Source of the DNA: Elusimicrobiota bacterium
Lineage (GTDB): Bacteria > Elusimicrobiota > Elusimicrobia > F11
Length of the DNA stretch: 64,000 nt
NCBI GenBank assembly: GCA_022072025.1
Contig: JAJVIP010000002.1
Span: forward strand, 473,356-537,355
Reading direction: 5' to 3'
Shown here piece by piece: positions 1 to 10,600 of this stretch (positions are counted from its first letter, which is position 1; each line of letters begins with the position of its first letter). A model generated the notes under the pieces. That model was not told where the DNA came from. It was given only the letters and a program-made list of their open reading frames with translations, and ran no database searches. The translations under genes and the position numbers were made by a program.

Positions 1-1
1 G

Positions 2-598
2 CCGGAGCGAATCGCGAAATATTACAAGTTGCCATTTGAAGTGGTGCCGGTGGGGTTTAAGTATGTGGCGCAAAAAATGGGGGAAGAAAAAGTCCTATTT
101 GGAGGGGAAGAATCGGGGGGATATGGCGTGGGCCTGTGGTCTCCCGAGCGAGATGGGTTGCTGTGCGCTCTTCTTTTGCTTGAAATGTTATCGATGAAAA
201 AGAAGACGCTATCAGCTCTCGTCGATGAAATGTACGTCCGGTTTGGGAAATCCTTTTTCAAAAGAGTCGATTTTCGTCAATATGCTTCATTCGATCAATC
301 TGCTTGGGTTGAACACATCAAAACAATTTTGGGGCAAAGTATCGCCGACGCTCCCATTAAATCGGTTTTGACTATGGATGGTCTTAAAATAATAACAGGC
401 GATGATTCATGGTTTCTCATGCGGCCCAGCGGAACAGAACCGTTGCTGCGCACCTATGCTGAAGCGTCAACTCCACAATTTTTGGATTCTTTGATCACTG
501 AAGCAGGAAGGTTGGCCTTAACCCAACCTCCCAGCGCAAAAAAACTTGCGGAAGAAGCCAGAAGACTCAAAAAGAAAAATTTAAAAAAGAAAAAATAG
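2..598 (+). CDS. Phosphomannomutase/phosphoglucomutase, C-terminal part (5' end outside window)
   Basis: Alpha-D-phosphohexomutase that interconverts hexose 1- and 6-phosphates for sugar-nucleotide supply; cytoplasmic. The reading frame is open from the first bases, so the start and the catalytic phosphoserine lie upstream. Visible are the sugar-specificity loop LFGGEESGGYG (about 35 residues in) and the phosphate-binding loop MRPSGTEPLLRTY near the end, which together are diagnostic of the superfamily. The protein ends in a lysine-rich tail (LKKKNLKKKK) after the last conserved domain, which is unusual and may be disordered. metK follows after 18 bases. Whether it prefers mannose or glucose phosphate cannot be told from this fragment. 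Confidence 0.9.
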   Translation, partial: PERIAKYYKLPFEVVPVGFKYVAQKMGEEKVLFGGEESGGYGVGLWSPERDGLLCALLLLEMLSMKKKTLSALVDEMYVRFGKSFFKRVDFRQYASFDQSAWVEHIKTILGQSIADAPIKSVLTMDGLKIITGDDSWFLMRPSGTEPLLRTYAEASTPQFLDSLITEAGRLALTQPPSAKKLAEEARRLKKKNLKKKK

Positions 599-616
599 AA
601 ATATCAGGAGGGTTTT

Positions 617-1783
617 GTGAGAAAAGATCGTTTTGTTTTTACGTCTGAATCTGTGACGGAAGGACACCCGGACAAATTGTGTGATCAGGTGTCGGATGCG
701 GTTCTTGATGCGGTGCTTAAGTCCGATCCCAAGGGACGGGTGGCTTGTGAATCCTTTGTTACGGTGGGGCTCATTATCGTCGGTGGTGAAATTACCACCA
801 AAAGTTATGTCGACATCGGTGAATTGGTTCGCAATGTGGTTAAAGACATCGGATACACAGACGCCAAGTATGGTTTTAATTATGAAACTTGTGCCATTGT
901 AAATGCGATCCATCAGCAGTCACCAGATATTTCACAAGGAGTGGACCGAGGCGGAGCGGGTGATCAGGGGTTGATGGTGGGGTATGCCTGCGACGAAACA
1001 CCTGAATACATGCCAATGCCTATTCAATTGGCCCATGCTCTTACGCGCAGACTCGCCGAAGTACGGAAAAAGGGAATTCTCCCTTACTTGGGGCCTGACG
1101 GTAAATCCCAAGTCACCGTTGAATACCGCGATGGAAAACCCTTTCGTATAGATACGGTGGTCTTGTCTTCTCAACATACCACTGAAATTCTCGACAAATC
1201 AGGACACCAAATTACCAATGCTGCTCGACAAGAAATAATTAATAAAGTTGCGTTGGCGGTTTTGCCCAAAAATCTTTTGGACAAAAAAACCATATTCCAC
1301 ATCAATCCGACAGGAAAATTTGTGGTTGGTGGGCCTCAATCCGACACCGGAATGACGGGGCGAAAAATTATCGTTGATACCTATGGCGGATGGTGCCCCC
1401 ATGGCGGTGGGGCTTTTTCTGGTAAAGATCCAACAAAAGTCGACCGTTCGGCGGCTTACATGGCTCGTTATGTCGCCAAAAACGTCGTTGCCGCCAGATT
1501 GGCCAAGGAATGTACGGTTCAATTGGCCTATGCGATTGGCGTGGCCAAGCCAGTTTCTGTTCTAATTGATACACAAGGGACCGGAGTGGTTCCTGACGCT
1601 ACCATCAGTCGGGCCGTTGAAAAATCATTTGATTTGACACCCCATGGAATCATTAACACGCTCAAATTAAGACGGCCCATCTTCCAAAAAACTGCGTCAT
1701 ACGGACATTTTGGACGAAACGAAGCTTCCTTCCTCTGGGAAAAAACCGATAAAACAAAAGAACTTCAAAAACTCTGCAGTTAA
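617..1783 (+). CDS. metK: S-adenosylmethionine synthetase
   Basis: Makes S-adenosylmethionine from methionine and ATP in the cytoplasm. 388 residues, the normal bacterial length. It has the N-terminal ATP/methionine motif GHPDKLCDQ (residues 16-24), the GAGDQG loop, and the phosphate-binding loop [16 protein letters not shown], all intact. The start is GTG, chosen because AGGAGG lies 5 bases upstream. ahcY follows 21 bases downstream, so synthesis of SAM and removal of its by-product SAH are encoded together, a common pairing. The gap to the upstream mutase is too short for a SAM or SAH riboswitch, so control is probably from a promoter outside the window. Confidence 0.97.
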   Translation: MRKDRFVFTSESVTEGHPDKLCDQVSDAVLDAVLKSDPKGRVACESFVTVGLIIVGGEITTKSYVDIGELVRNVVKDIGYTDAKYGFNYETCAIVNAIHQQSPDISQGVDRGGAGDQGLMVGYACDETPEYMPMPIQLAHALTRRLAEVRKKGILPYLGPDGKSQVTVEYRDGKPFRIDTVVLSSQHTTEILDKSGHQITNAARQEIINKVALAVLPKNLLDKKTIFHINPTGKFVVGGPQSDTGMTGRKIIVDTYGGWCPHGGGAFSGKDPTKVDRSAAYMARYVAKNVVAARLAKECTVQLAYAIGVAKPVSVLIDTQGTGVVPDATISRAVEKSFDLTPHGIINTLKLRRPIFQKTASYGHFGRNEASFLWEKTDKTKELQKLCS

Positions 1784-3061
<1,278 letters not shown>

Positions 3062-3114
3062 CAGTTTGGGGGACAAATCTCTCCATCATCGTTCCCTTTC
3101 AATGAGGAGGAAAC

Positions 3115-4017
3115 ATGAAGCGATTAGCCTTGGTTGTACAAGTCCTGTGTGTTTCATTGATGTTGGGATCAATGACGAGTTGCCAAAACGGCAATTTGTT
3201 CGGGGGGTTGCATAAAAGCGGAGAATCCGGAGATACGCAGTCTCTTGTATCTGACGCTTCCATCGCACTTCGAAATCAAGATTATTCCGCTGCGCTGGAT
3301 CTGTATAACCGAGTCCTGGCTCAAGATCCCAATAACTCTGAGGCTCTTTATGGAGCGGCTGCCGCGGCTTTGGGTGGTTCTGGATTAAATTTTGGGGCCC
3401 TCATTTCAAACGTCCTCAACCAAAATGCCTCGGTCAGTGTCAGTGATATGGGCGATTTTATTTCCCACTCCCGTGGAAGACTGGGAGCCTCTGCCACCTT
3501 GGATTCGAACAGTATCCTTAAAGGTATTGATTTTACCCGCTTACGCCAAGAACTCCCTACCATTAAATCCCGGCTAGAACAGATTATTCTTGGGCTGACT
3601 GATTTAAAAATCCTTCCAGATGATGTGGATGTTCACCTTAACATTGCCGCGGTGGCTCTGATTGATGCGACTGTTGTAGCCATCGACGCTCAAATACTGG
3701 ATATCACCAATGTGAATGGGGAATTCGATATCGTGAAAGGAGCCAATTTCAACACCGCCTGTTCAGATGTCGCAACGATAAAACGAATCGGGTCCGATAT
3801 CGCCATTGCCTATTACAGTTTGACCCGTGTCATATTAAAGTTGAATTTGTCGAGCGATAAGATTATTTCCAAATTCAGAACGGATATTGCGGCCGTTGGT
3901 GATTCTCTTCTTGATCCACTGAGCGCAGATGCTTTACCTGCCGGTTGTTTGACGACTCTGGATAGTGTGGGAATCAACAAAGATACCTACAAAACCTACA
4001 CGGGCACCTTTTTATAA
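3115..4017 (+). CDS. Lipoprotein with TPR-like segment, next to PorV-like gene
   Basis: Predicted lipoprotein of unknown function. It starts with a lipoprotein signal peptide whose lipobox ends MTSC, giving lipidated Cys23. Residues about 45-80 form one recognisable TPR helix pair (ASIALRNQDYSAALDLYNR then DPNNSEALYGAAAA). The rest is helical with no family I recognise; three further cysteines are scattered. GAGGAGG sits 6 bases before the ATG. The next gene, a PorV/PorQ-family barrel, begins 10 bases after its stop with its own AAGGAG, so the two are surely co-transcribed and this protein may be a periplasmic or outer-membrane partner of that barrel. That partnership is inference from position only. 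Confidence 0.75.
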   Translation: MKRLALVVQVLCVSLMLGSMTSCQNGNLFGGLHKSGESGDTQSLVSDASIALRNQDYSAALDLYNRVLAQDPNNSEALYGAAAAALGGSGLNFGALISNVLNQNASVSVSDMGDFISHSRGRLGASATLDSNSILKGIDFTRLRQELPTIKSRLEQIILGLTDLKILPDDVDVHLNIAAVALIDATVVAIDAQILDITNVNGEFDIVKGANFNTACSDVATIKRIGSDIAIAYYSLTRVILKLNLSSDKIISKFRTDIAAVGDSLLDPLSADALPAGCLTTLDSVGINKDTYKTYTGTFL

Positions 4018-4027
4018 GGAGATATAA

Positions 4028-5392
4028 ATGAACCTCATGAAACGATTGAGCTTTGCCTTGTCAATGCTTCTAAGTTTTGAGTGTGTTTATGCTGGAGAAG
4101 TTCCTTCTGATATTCAATTCGTCCGTCCTTTGGGAATGGGTGGCGCCTTTACCGCGGTGGCCGATGATCACAACATCTTTAATTACAACCCCGCTGGACT
4201 TGTTCAGCGAACGGGAGGGCAATTGACGATGTTGGAAATTGCATTGGGGGCCGCTTCTGACACAAAAGATGCCTATGATTTCATCAAAGACAATGAAAAC
4301 GACCTGACCAACTTTGATGATTTGCCTCCCACCCGACAACAGGAATTGGTGAACGAAATCGCCACTGACATTGCACAACTGAACCCTCGTATTTATTCGG
4401 CGGGCAATGTGGCTTCCTATGTTTCGGGCCCCAACTTCTTGGGATTGCCTTTGCATGTTGGGTTTGGTGGGTTTTATGTGGTGGATGCCACCTTTAAACT
4501 TGAAAATGGGGTCCTTATCCCCACCATATCCTATGAGGTCAACAATGATATTGTGCTCCCGCTCTCAATTGCTCATCGTTGGGATATGCCTTTTCTTCCG
4601 GGGAAAATAGGAGTTGGACTTACCGGGAAAATTATTCAACGGTCTCAGGTAAAACAGGATCGATTGAGCGTGATTCAGTTGGAAGATATGGAGGCTCCCC
4701 CTTTTGCGACGGGAAAAGGATTTGGGGGGGATCTGGGGATTCTCTATCAACCCACCGATCGGACGAACTTGGGTTTCATGGTGAAGGATATTGGTGGAAC
4801 GAAATTGAAATATGACGCGGTCGCGGCCGAAAAAGGATATCCAGCCATTGCGGAACGTGAGACAGTCATTAGTCCCATTACGAATGTTGGATTATCCATG
4901 GTTCCTAAAAAAATTCTTTGGCTTATTCCTACCTCAGATCGTTGGACCTTTTCAGCTGATGTATGGGACATCTTAAATGAAGACGATCATTTGTTTTTTG
5001 AAGATGGCTTTAACAATGTCTTCGGTGAAAATCTTTACACCCATCTTCATTTAGGAGCGGAATACCGGTGGTGGTTCTTGCGGTTTCGTGGTGGAGCGAG
5101 TGAAGGATATCCCACTCTGGGGTTGGGGCTTGACTGGCCGCTCTTAAAACTTGACTATGCTTTCTATTCGCAAGAATTGGGGGAATTCGCGGGTGACCTA
5201 CGGCAAGAAAACCATGTGGTGTCTGTTGCTTTGAAATTCGGCGGTGAGGCCACCGAAAATCGAGAGCGAATAAAAAAATCCAAAGAAATCAAGCGTGGGG
5301 GGAATGAAAGTATTCCAGAGTCCGCACCATCCACGAATATTCCAGAAAGTTCGACCAATCCAGGCACTGGGGCGGAGGGGGTTCCTCAGTAA
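4028..5392 (+). CDS. PorV/PorQ-family outer-membrane beta-barrel protein
   Basis: Outer-membrane barrel of the FadL-like PorV/PorQ group. 454 residues with a signal peptide (cleavage after about residue 22, VYAGE). The hallmark just after cleavage is RPLGMGGAFTAVADD followed by NYNPAGL, the motif that defines PorV/PorQ and UPF0164-type proteins; after it comes alternating aromatic/glycine beta-strand sequence up to about residue 400. A polar, Ser/Pro/Gly-rich tail of about 50 residues follows the last strand, which is odd because barrels usually end on a terminal aromatic strand. In Bacteroidota, PorV binds SprA and hands cargo to the attachment complex; a SprA-family gene lies 2.2 kb downstream here, across lptF/lptG. 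PorV-specific function is therefore plausible but not shown. Confidence 0.8.
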   Translation: MNLMKRLSFALSMLLSFECVYAGEVPSDIQFVRPLGMGGAFTAVADDHNIFNYNPAGLVQRTGGQLTMLEIALGAASDTKDAYDFIKDNENDLTNFDDLPPTRQQELVNEIATDIAQLNPRIYSAGNVASYVSGPNFLGLPLHVGFGGFYVVDATFKLENGVLIPTISYEVNNDIVLPLSIAHRWDMPFLPGKIGVGLTGKIIQRSQVKQDRLSVIQLEDMEAPPFATGKGFGGDLGILYQPTDRTNLGFMVKDIGGTKLKYDAVAAEKGYPAIAERETVISPITNVGLSMVPKKILWLIPTSDRWTFSADVWDILNEDDHLFFEDGFNNVFGENLYTHLHLGAEYRWWFLRFRGGASEGYPTLGLGLDWPLLKLDYAFYSQELGEFAGDLRQENHVVSVALKFGGEATENRERIKKSKEIKRGGNESIPESAPSTNIPESSTNPGTGAEGVPQ

Positions 5393-5404
5393 ATAGCCCC
5401 TTTT

Positions 5405-6487
5405 TTAAGCGGCTCGCCTCATTCGCCACCATAGGAACAGGCCAATGAGGGAGAAACAGATATTCCCAAGCCACGCTCCAAACCAGGGTGGCACAAGTCG
5501 CTGGGCCATCGCCTTCCCAAATTGCATAAACCCGAGATAGAGCAATGTGAGGACAAGGCCTGCCGCGATCCCAAGGGCCGGGTTACCTTTACCGTGTAGG
5601 GCCAGTGGGATTCCGATAAACACCACAACAAAACAGGCAAAGGGATAGGAGAGTTTCATCATGAGTTCCACTCTCAAGGGCCGCGCCGGAACGCCCAAAG
5701 CTTCCATCCGATGAATGTGTCGACGAAGATTTTTGTAGGTCATTTCTTCAGCTTGAGGTTCTTGAATGCCAAAGTCCGATGGCTTTTCTGAAAAGTTAAA
5801 AACTTCCTCGGTAAATGACCGAACGTGATCGATGTTTAAACCATCTTCCTTATAGGTTCGAATGACACCATTGTTGAATTTCCAACCCTCACTGGTCCAG
5901 ACCGCAGATTCCGCGTCGATTTGGGGAGACAATCGACCTTCTTGAAGTTGATCAATCACAACTCGGTTTAACTGCCCTGTCGATTCATTCAATATTTGGA
6001 TTGTCCAGACCCGGCCATCGGCTCCTGCCACAATCAAATTTTTATATACGCTGGGACGCCAATCTCCCAGCTTCCGAATCTTTTCTCTAAAAACTGTTTT
6101 GGAGTACCGGTTAGAGGGCGGAATGATCGTTTCATTTGCCAAGAGCGCCAAAAACGAGATGAAAATGCCAGCCAAAAACAACCCTCCGAGGAATTTTTCA
6201 GGAGGGAGCCCCCCAGCGAGTCCCGCAATATACTCTCTTGAGCGTGATAAGTTTCCAACCACAAACAGGGTCCCCAACAAACAAGCCACAGGGAGTATTT
6301 GAAACGCTTGATAGGGCATTGAGGAGATAAGAAAACCCAAAACGTGATGGAAAATGACGCCTTCTGCCAAAAAACGGTCCAATCGATCAAAAATTTGAGA
6401 AACGAATATCAAGCAACACAAAGCCGCGAAAGAGGCGAGGAAAGGGCGAATAAACTTTCTTAAAACATATTTATTAAGAATGCTCAT
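5405..6487 (-). CDS. lptG: LptF/LptG-family LPS export permease (second of pair)
   Basis: Inner-membrane subunit of the LptB2FG ABC transporter, which extracts LPS and passes it to the periplasmic bridge. About 360 residues: three N-terminal membrane segments, a periplasmic jellyroll-type region (about residues 130-260), and three C-terminal membrane segments ending in WWRMRR. The start MSILNKYVLRKF is preferred over an ATG 63 bases further upstream because it overlaps the stop of lptF by 4 bases (ATGA) and matches the family N-terminus. The 3' end lies 12 bases from the convergent PorV-like gene with no clear terminator. Assignment of LptF versus LptG between the two is by order only. Confidence 0.9.
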   Translation of the reverse strand: MSILNKYVLRKFIRPFLASFAALCCLIFVSQIFDRLDRFLAEGVIFHHVLGFLISSMPYQAFQILPVACLLGTLFVVGNLSRSREYIAGLAGGLPPEKFLGGLFLAGIFISFLALLANETIIPPSNRYSKTVFREKIRKLGDWRPSVYKNLIVAGADGRVWTIQILNESTGQLNRVVIDQLQEGRLSPQIDAESAVWTSEGWKFNNGVIRTYKEDGLNIDHVRSFTEEVFNFSEKPSDFGIQEPQAEEMTYKNLRRHIHRMEALGVPARPLRVELMMKLSYPFACFVVVFIGIPLALHGKGNPALGIAAGLVLTLLYLGFMQFGKAMAQRLVPPWFGAWLGNICFSLIGLFLWWRMRRAA

Positions 6488-7569
6488 TGTTTGGCCAATC
6501 TGGCAATTAAAATTACCGCCAAGATAAAACAAGTGCCATTGCCTATCCACAAGGCCAGGTCTGAAGGGAGAATGCCTTTTTCCGCCAAGGTAAGCCCCAA
6601 AATAAGCAGCGTGTAATAAATGAAAATCACAACGATGGACACGCCAAAGCCAAATCCTTTTCCACCTCTTCTTAGAACAGTGGCGAGAGGAATGCCCACC
6701 AAGGCCAATGCCAATGGAGAAAAGGCGATGGCGATTCGAAGACTCCTTTCCGCGTTGACGGGATGAACGGGCATGCCTTTTGATTTGAGATCTTTTTGTA
6801 ATTCATTTAATTGGGGGCTGGAGAGATTTCTAAATCGGGTATTTTGTCCCGTTAATTCTTCTCTGGCGGGAATCGTGATTCGATAGGTGTCAAACGCTGT
6901 ATGGAGGATGCGGGGCGGAGAAAAGGCGTCATATTTCTCAAGTTGACCGTTCGAGAGATCGAGTTGATAAACATTGGGTTCAATGCGCAACACGCCGGTT
7001 TTCGCAAAGATGCGCTCTGGCGGCCGGCCCTCTTCGTTTGATTGAAAAACAAAAAGATTGATGAGTTGCTGCGTGTCTTTGTTAACTTCCTCAGGAAAAA
7101 GTTTGATATTTCTGATGGCAAAGAATTTTTTCTCTTGAATGTTGATTAAGGGGTCGGCATTCGCGATTTGTTCGTAAATCAAGCGAAACCCTCGGTTGGC
7201 CCACGGCGCAATATGGGTGTTAAAGGGAATCATTCCCAAGCTCAGAATCAATGTGAACAACGGGGGGAGCCAGAGCACACGAAACAACGATATCCCCGCC
7301 GAACGAACAGCCGACAATTCATTTTCTTCCGAAAGACGGCCGAAAGTAACCAAGCAGGCCAATAAACTGGCCATAGGAAGAGTCAATGGGATCACGGTGG
7401 GAACAAACAAGGCAAACAGACGAGCCACAATGATCCAATTCACGCCTTTGTTGAATATCAAATCAATAATGTCAAAAAGACGATCAAGCAAGAGGACAAA
7501 TAGAAACAAAACCGCGCCGAAAAAAAAGGGGGGAATGAACTGAAAAAAGAAGTACCGACTGAGCCTCAT
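6484..7569 (-). CDS. lptF: LptF/LptG-family LPS export permease (first of pair)
   Basis: Partner permease of the LPS exporter. 361 residues with the same layout as its neighbour: membrane segments at about 8-32, 45-75 and 95-120, a periplasmic beta domain in the middle, and three C-terminal segments. Its TGA stop overlaps the ATG of the second permease, which indicates translational coupling and equal dosage. It is divergent from the SprA-like gene, and both promoters must lie in the 69 bases between them. The presence of this pair with LptE elsewhere in the window shows an LPS-type outer membrane. Confidence 0.9.
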   Translation of the reverse strand: MRLSRYFFFQFIPPFFFGAVLFLFVLLLDRLFDIIDLIFNKGVNWIIVARLFALFVPTVIPLTLPMASLLACLVTFGRLSEENELSAVRSAGISLFRVLWLPPLFTLILSLGMIPFNTHIAPWANRGFRLIYEQIANADPLINIQEKKFFAIRNIKLFPEEVNKDTQQLINLFVFQSNEEGRPPERIFAKTGVLRIEPNVYQLDLSNGQLEKYDAFSPPRILHTAFDTYRITIPAREELTGQNTRFRNLSSPQLNELQKDLKSKGMPVHPVNAERSLRIAIAFSPLALALVGIPLATVLRRGGKGFGFGVSIVVIFIYYTLLILGLTLAEKGILPSDLALWIGNGTCFILAVILIARLAKQ

Positions 7570-7638
7570 GGCCGCTTTTATAACACATCTTGTTCGATTT
7601 TTCAGAATTGAAAATCGGCTTGAAAACTAGAGGGTTTG

Positions 7639-10600
7639 ATGATACCCTCGAATTCAGGAAAGGACCTGAACTTGCGGCAATTTGCATCAATATTGGCTCG
7701 GAATTTTTCAAATTTTCTGATCAGCACAATTCTTGCGCTGGTCTTTTTTTCAACACCCCTCTTCTCTCAAGAAACCCCCTCTTCCAGACGTTTCTCCATT
7801 GGTCCCAGCTTAGAAGAATCAGAATCAATCCCGAACCCCAAAGAACCTGAGGAAATGTTTCTGTTTAATCAAGAAGAGTGGAACAAAATGAGAAGGGTTA
7901 TCGAAGGAGAGGTTGAGCCTGTATCTGTTTCCACGTCAGCGGTTGTTTCTTCCACTGTTACGGCCACGCCTCCCAAGCCTCCCCCAGGTTTGTTGACGGT
8001 GGATTTGCCTTATGAATCCCAACTCTCCATTACGGGAAGAAAAGTAATCAAGCTGGATATCGAAAATACTCATATCAGCTCTGAGCGGGCCAGCGAATTG
8101 GGAACCAAACAAGATTCTCAATCTTTCAACATGCAACAAGAATTACAGGCTCGTATTCAAGGGACAGTGGCCAGAAAAACGACCATCAATGTTAATTTTG
8201 ATGACACCAAAGAGAATGTGAAGGATTTTTCTGTTGTGTACAAAGGTGATCCGGATGAGGTGGTTCAGGAAGCGGCGTTTGGAGATATCCTCTTGTCCTT
8301 GCCATCCACCGAATTCGTGAATTACAACAAACAACTTTTTGGTATTCGGGCAGCACTGAAATATAAAAAGGCGGGGTTTATGTTCATCGGGTCCCGCACG
8401 AAAGGAACCACCGAAACCAAACGTTTTACCGGCGCCACCACACGGCAGCAAAAATTTATCAATGATACGAGCTATGTTCGCCGTAAATTTTATGATTTGA
8501 CCTTTGCCACCGCCACGGCCATGCAGGTTCCGGCCATCCTGGGCAACCATCCTGTTCTGCCTATCAACGGCACCATCCCTGAAACGGTATTCATAGAGGA
8601 CACCACGGGATTAAATCCCTTGGCAACCAATTATATCGTCGCGACACCCACCGCTCCGGTCACCACTACATTTAATATTCGGATGCGACAACTGTCTCCT
8701 GGTGTTGATTTCAGTATTGACCGTATCAAGGGCGTCATAACGTTTGTGAACCCTGTCTCTGAAGATGTGCGCGTCGCCATTGATTTCACGCTGTCGGACG
8801 GAACGCGCCTTAGTTCTTTGTTGGGTAACCACATGGTGCTGATCAAGGATAAAACCCCCGAAGGGGCGCAGGTCAGTCAGGAAATAAAAACTTTTTATTC
8901 TGTGGGAGACCGGAACATCGTTAGAGATGATGGGTTGGGAAATTTTGTTTTAAAAGTTCTGGATAAAAATCGAGAAAATGAAATTGGAGACACGTTGAGT
9001 CCTCCTCAGCGCTACCCGGACACCATTGAAATGAAATTTGAAACGGGTATTTTTGAACTGAAACAACGCCTTCCGTTTGATGATCTGTATGCCTCCAATG
9101 TGAACACGGCGAGCCCGTTACAAGCCGTTTTTTCCGTGGAGTACCAATCTGTTATTCGAACGTTTACGTTGCGTCCCAATATCGTGCTTCAGTCCGAATC
9201 AGTGGAGGTGAATGGAAGAAAAGTGTCGCGAGATTTGGATTACTTCATTGATTACGATATCGGGATCATTACTTTTTTTAATGAAGATTTAATTCGCGAA
9301 TCAACGGTCATTGAAGTGACCTATGAATTCGCCCCTTTTGGCGGGGTGTTGGGGGAAACCTTGGTGGGCGCGCGCGGAACCTATGATATTTTCCTGAACA
9401 AAAAAGGAAGCCTGGGGGGGGTGGACTCTTGGTCGGCCGGTTCGACGGTGCTTTATAATTTTGCCGCAAAACCCTCCAGCCCGCCCGATGTTCGTTCGAC
9501 GCCGGCCAGTCTGTTGGTCACGGAAGGGGATTCGCAAGTCAAAGGTCTGACTTTCGGACGTATTCCCCTCAAAACAAATATTGCGGTTGAAGCCGCCAGG
9601 TCGGATGAAAACCCCGATTTATTCGGAAAAGCGATTGTGGACTCAATGGAAGGAATTAAACAAGAGGACAACTCCTCTCTTTTAAAAGAAGCCTGGTTAC
9701 CAGCGGCCAATCCCATCGTGTCTGGAGCCAATACCATTATGGATTTTCGTGGTAGCGAGAGCACCGTCAGTCATATTTATTGGGGAGATTTGGATGTGGA
9801 TACAACCGACCCTTCTGATGGAAGCACTCAACAAAAAGCGTTGGAAATCAATTATTCGTTGAATCCCTCTCCATCTGCCACCATGGAGCAAGTGTCCTTG
9901 GTCAATATCATATCGACTGGTGGACGTGATTTTTCGAAGAAAACGACATTGGAAGTGGAAATTGAAGGGGCCGGTTCCGATGGACAAGATGTTGAGATGC
10001 AAATTGAATATGGGAGTTTTAACGAAGATGCCGATGGAGACTCCCTGTTGGATACCGAAGATCAAATTCCGTTTGATGGTGTTTTGAACCTGGGTGAAGA
10101 TGTGGGGTATTCATTTGACGGACCCGGGCCTGATCTCACCAAAGGTGATGGATCTGATATTCCCGTTACTATTGGGGGGGGTAACAGTCGAATGGATAGC
10201 GAAGATTTTAACAATGACCGTGTTCTTTCGACCTCCGATTTGCCAGCAACTTTTTCTTTGGGTCCTCTCTTTTTATTGTCCTCCACGCGGGGGGAAACCA
10301 ATTCCACGGGGAATTTAAGAACAGACTTGAGTTTTAACGGGCGGGAACTTTTTCAAATCCCGTTGAATATCTCGAAGTTATCCGGGGAAGAACAGGCTCG
10401 ATTAACGTCCGTAAAACAAGTTCGCCTCACCATTCGCAATTCCAATCCAGCGGTGGCCAAAGCAGGGAAAATAAGGATCGTTCGACTCTCTGTTGTCGGC
10501 AATTCTTATGAGCCTGCCACGATCAATGGCAATGCGTTCAGTACCATGACGGTTCGCGCCATCAACAGCAAAGATGATGCCACCTACCAGACGCTCATAG

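Noticed and set aside
599-616. SAM or SAH riboswitch before metK-ahcY
   Set aside because: Only 18 bases separate metK from the upstream gene; no room for any known class.
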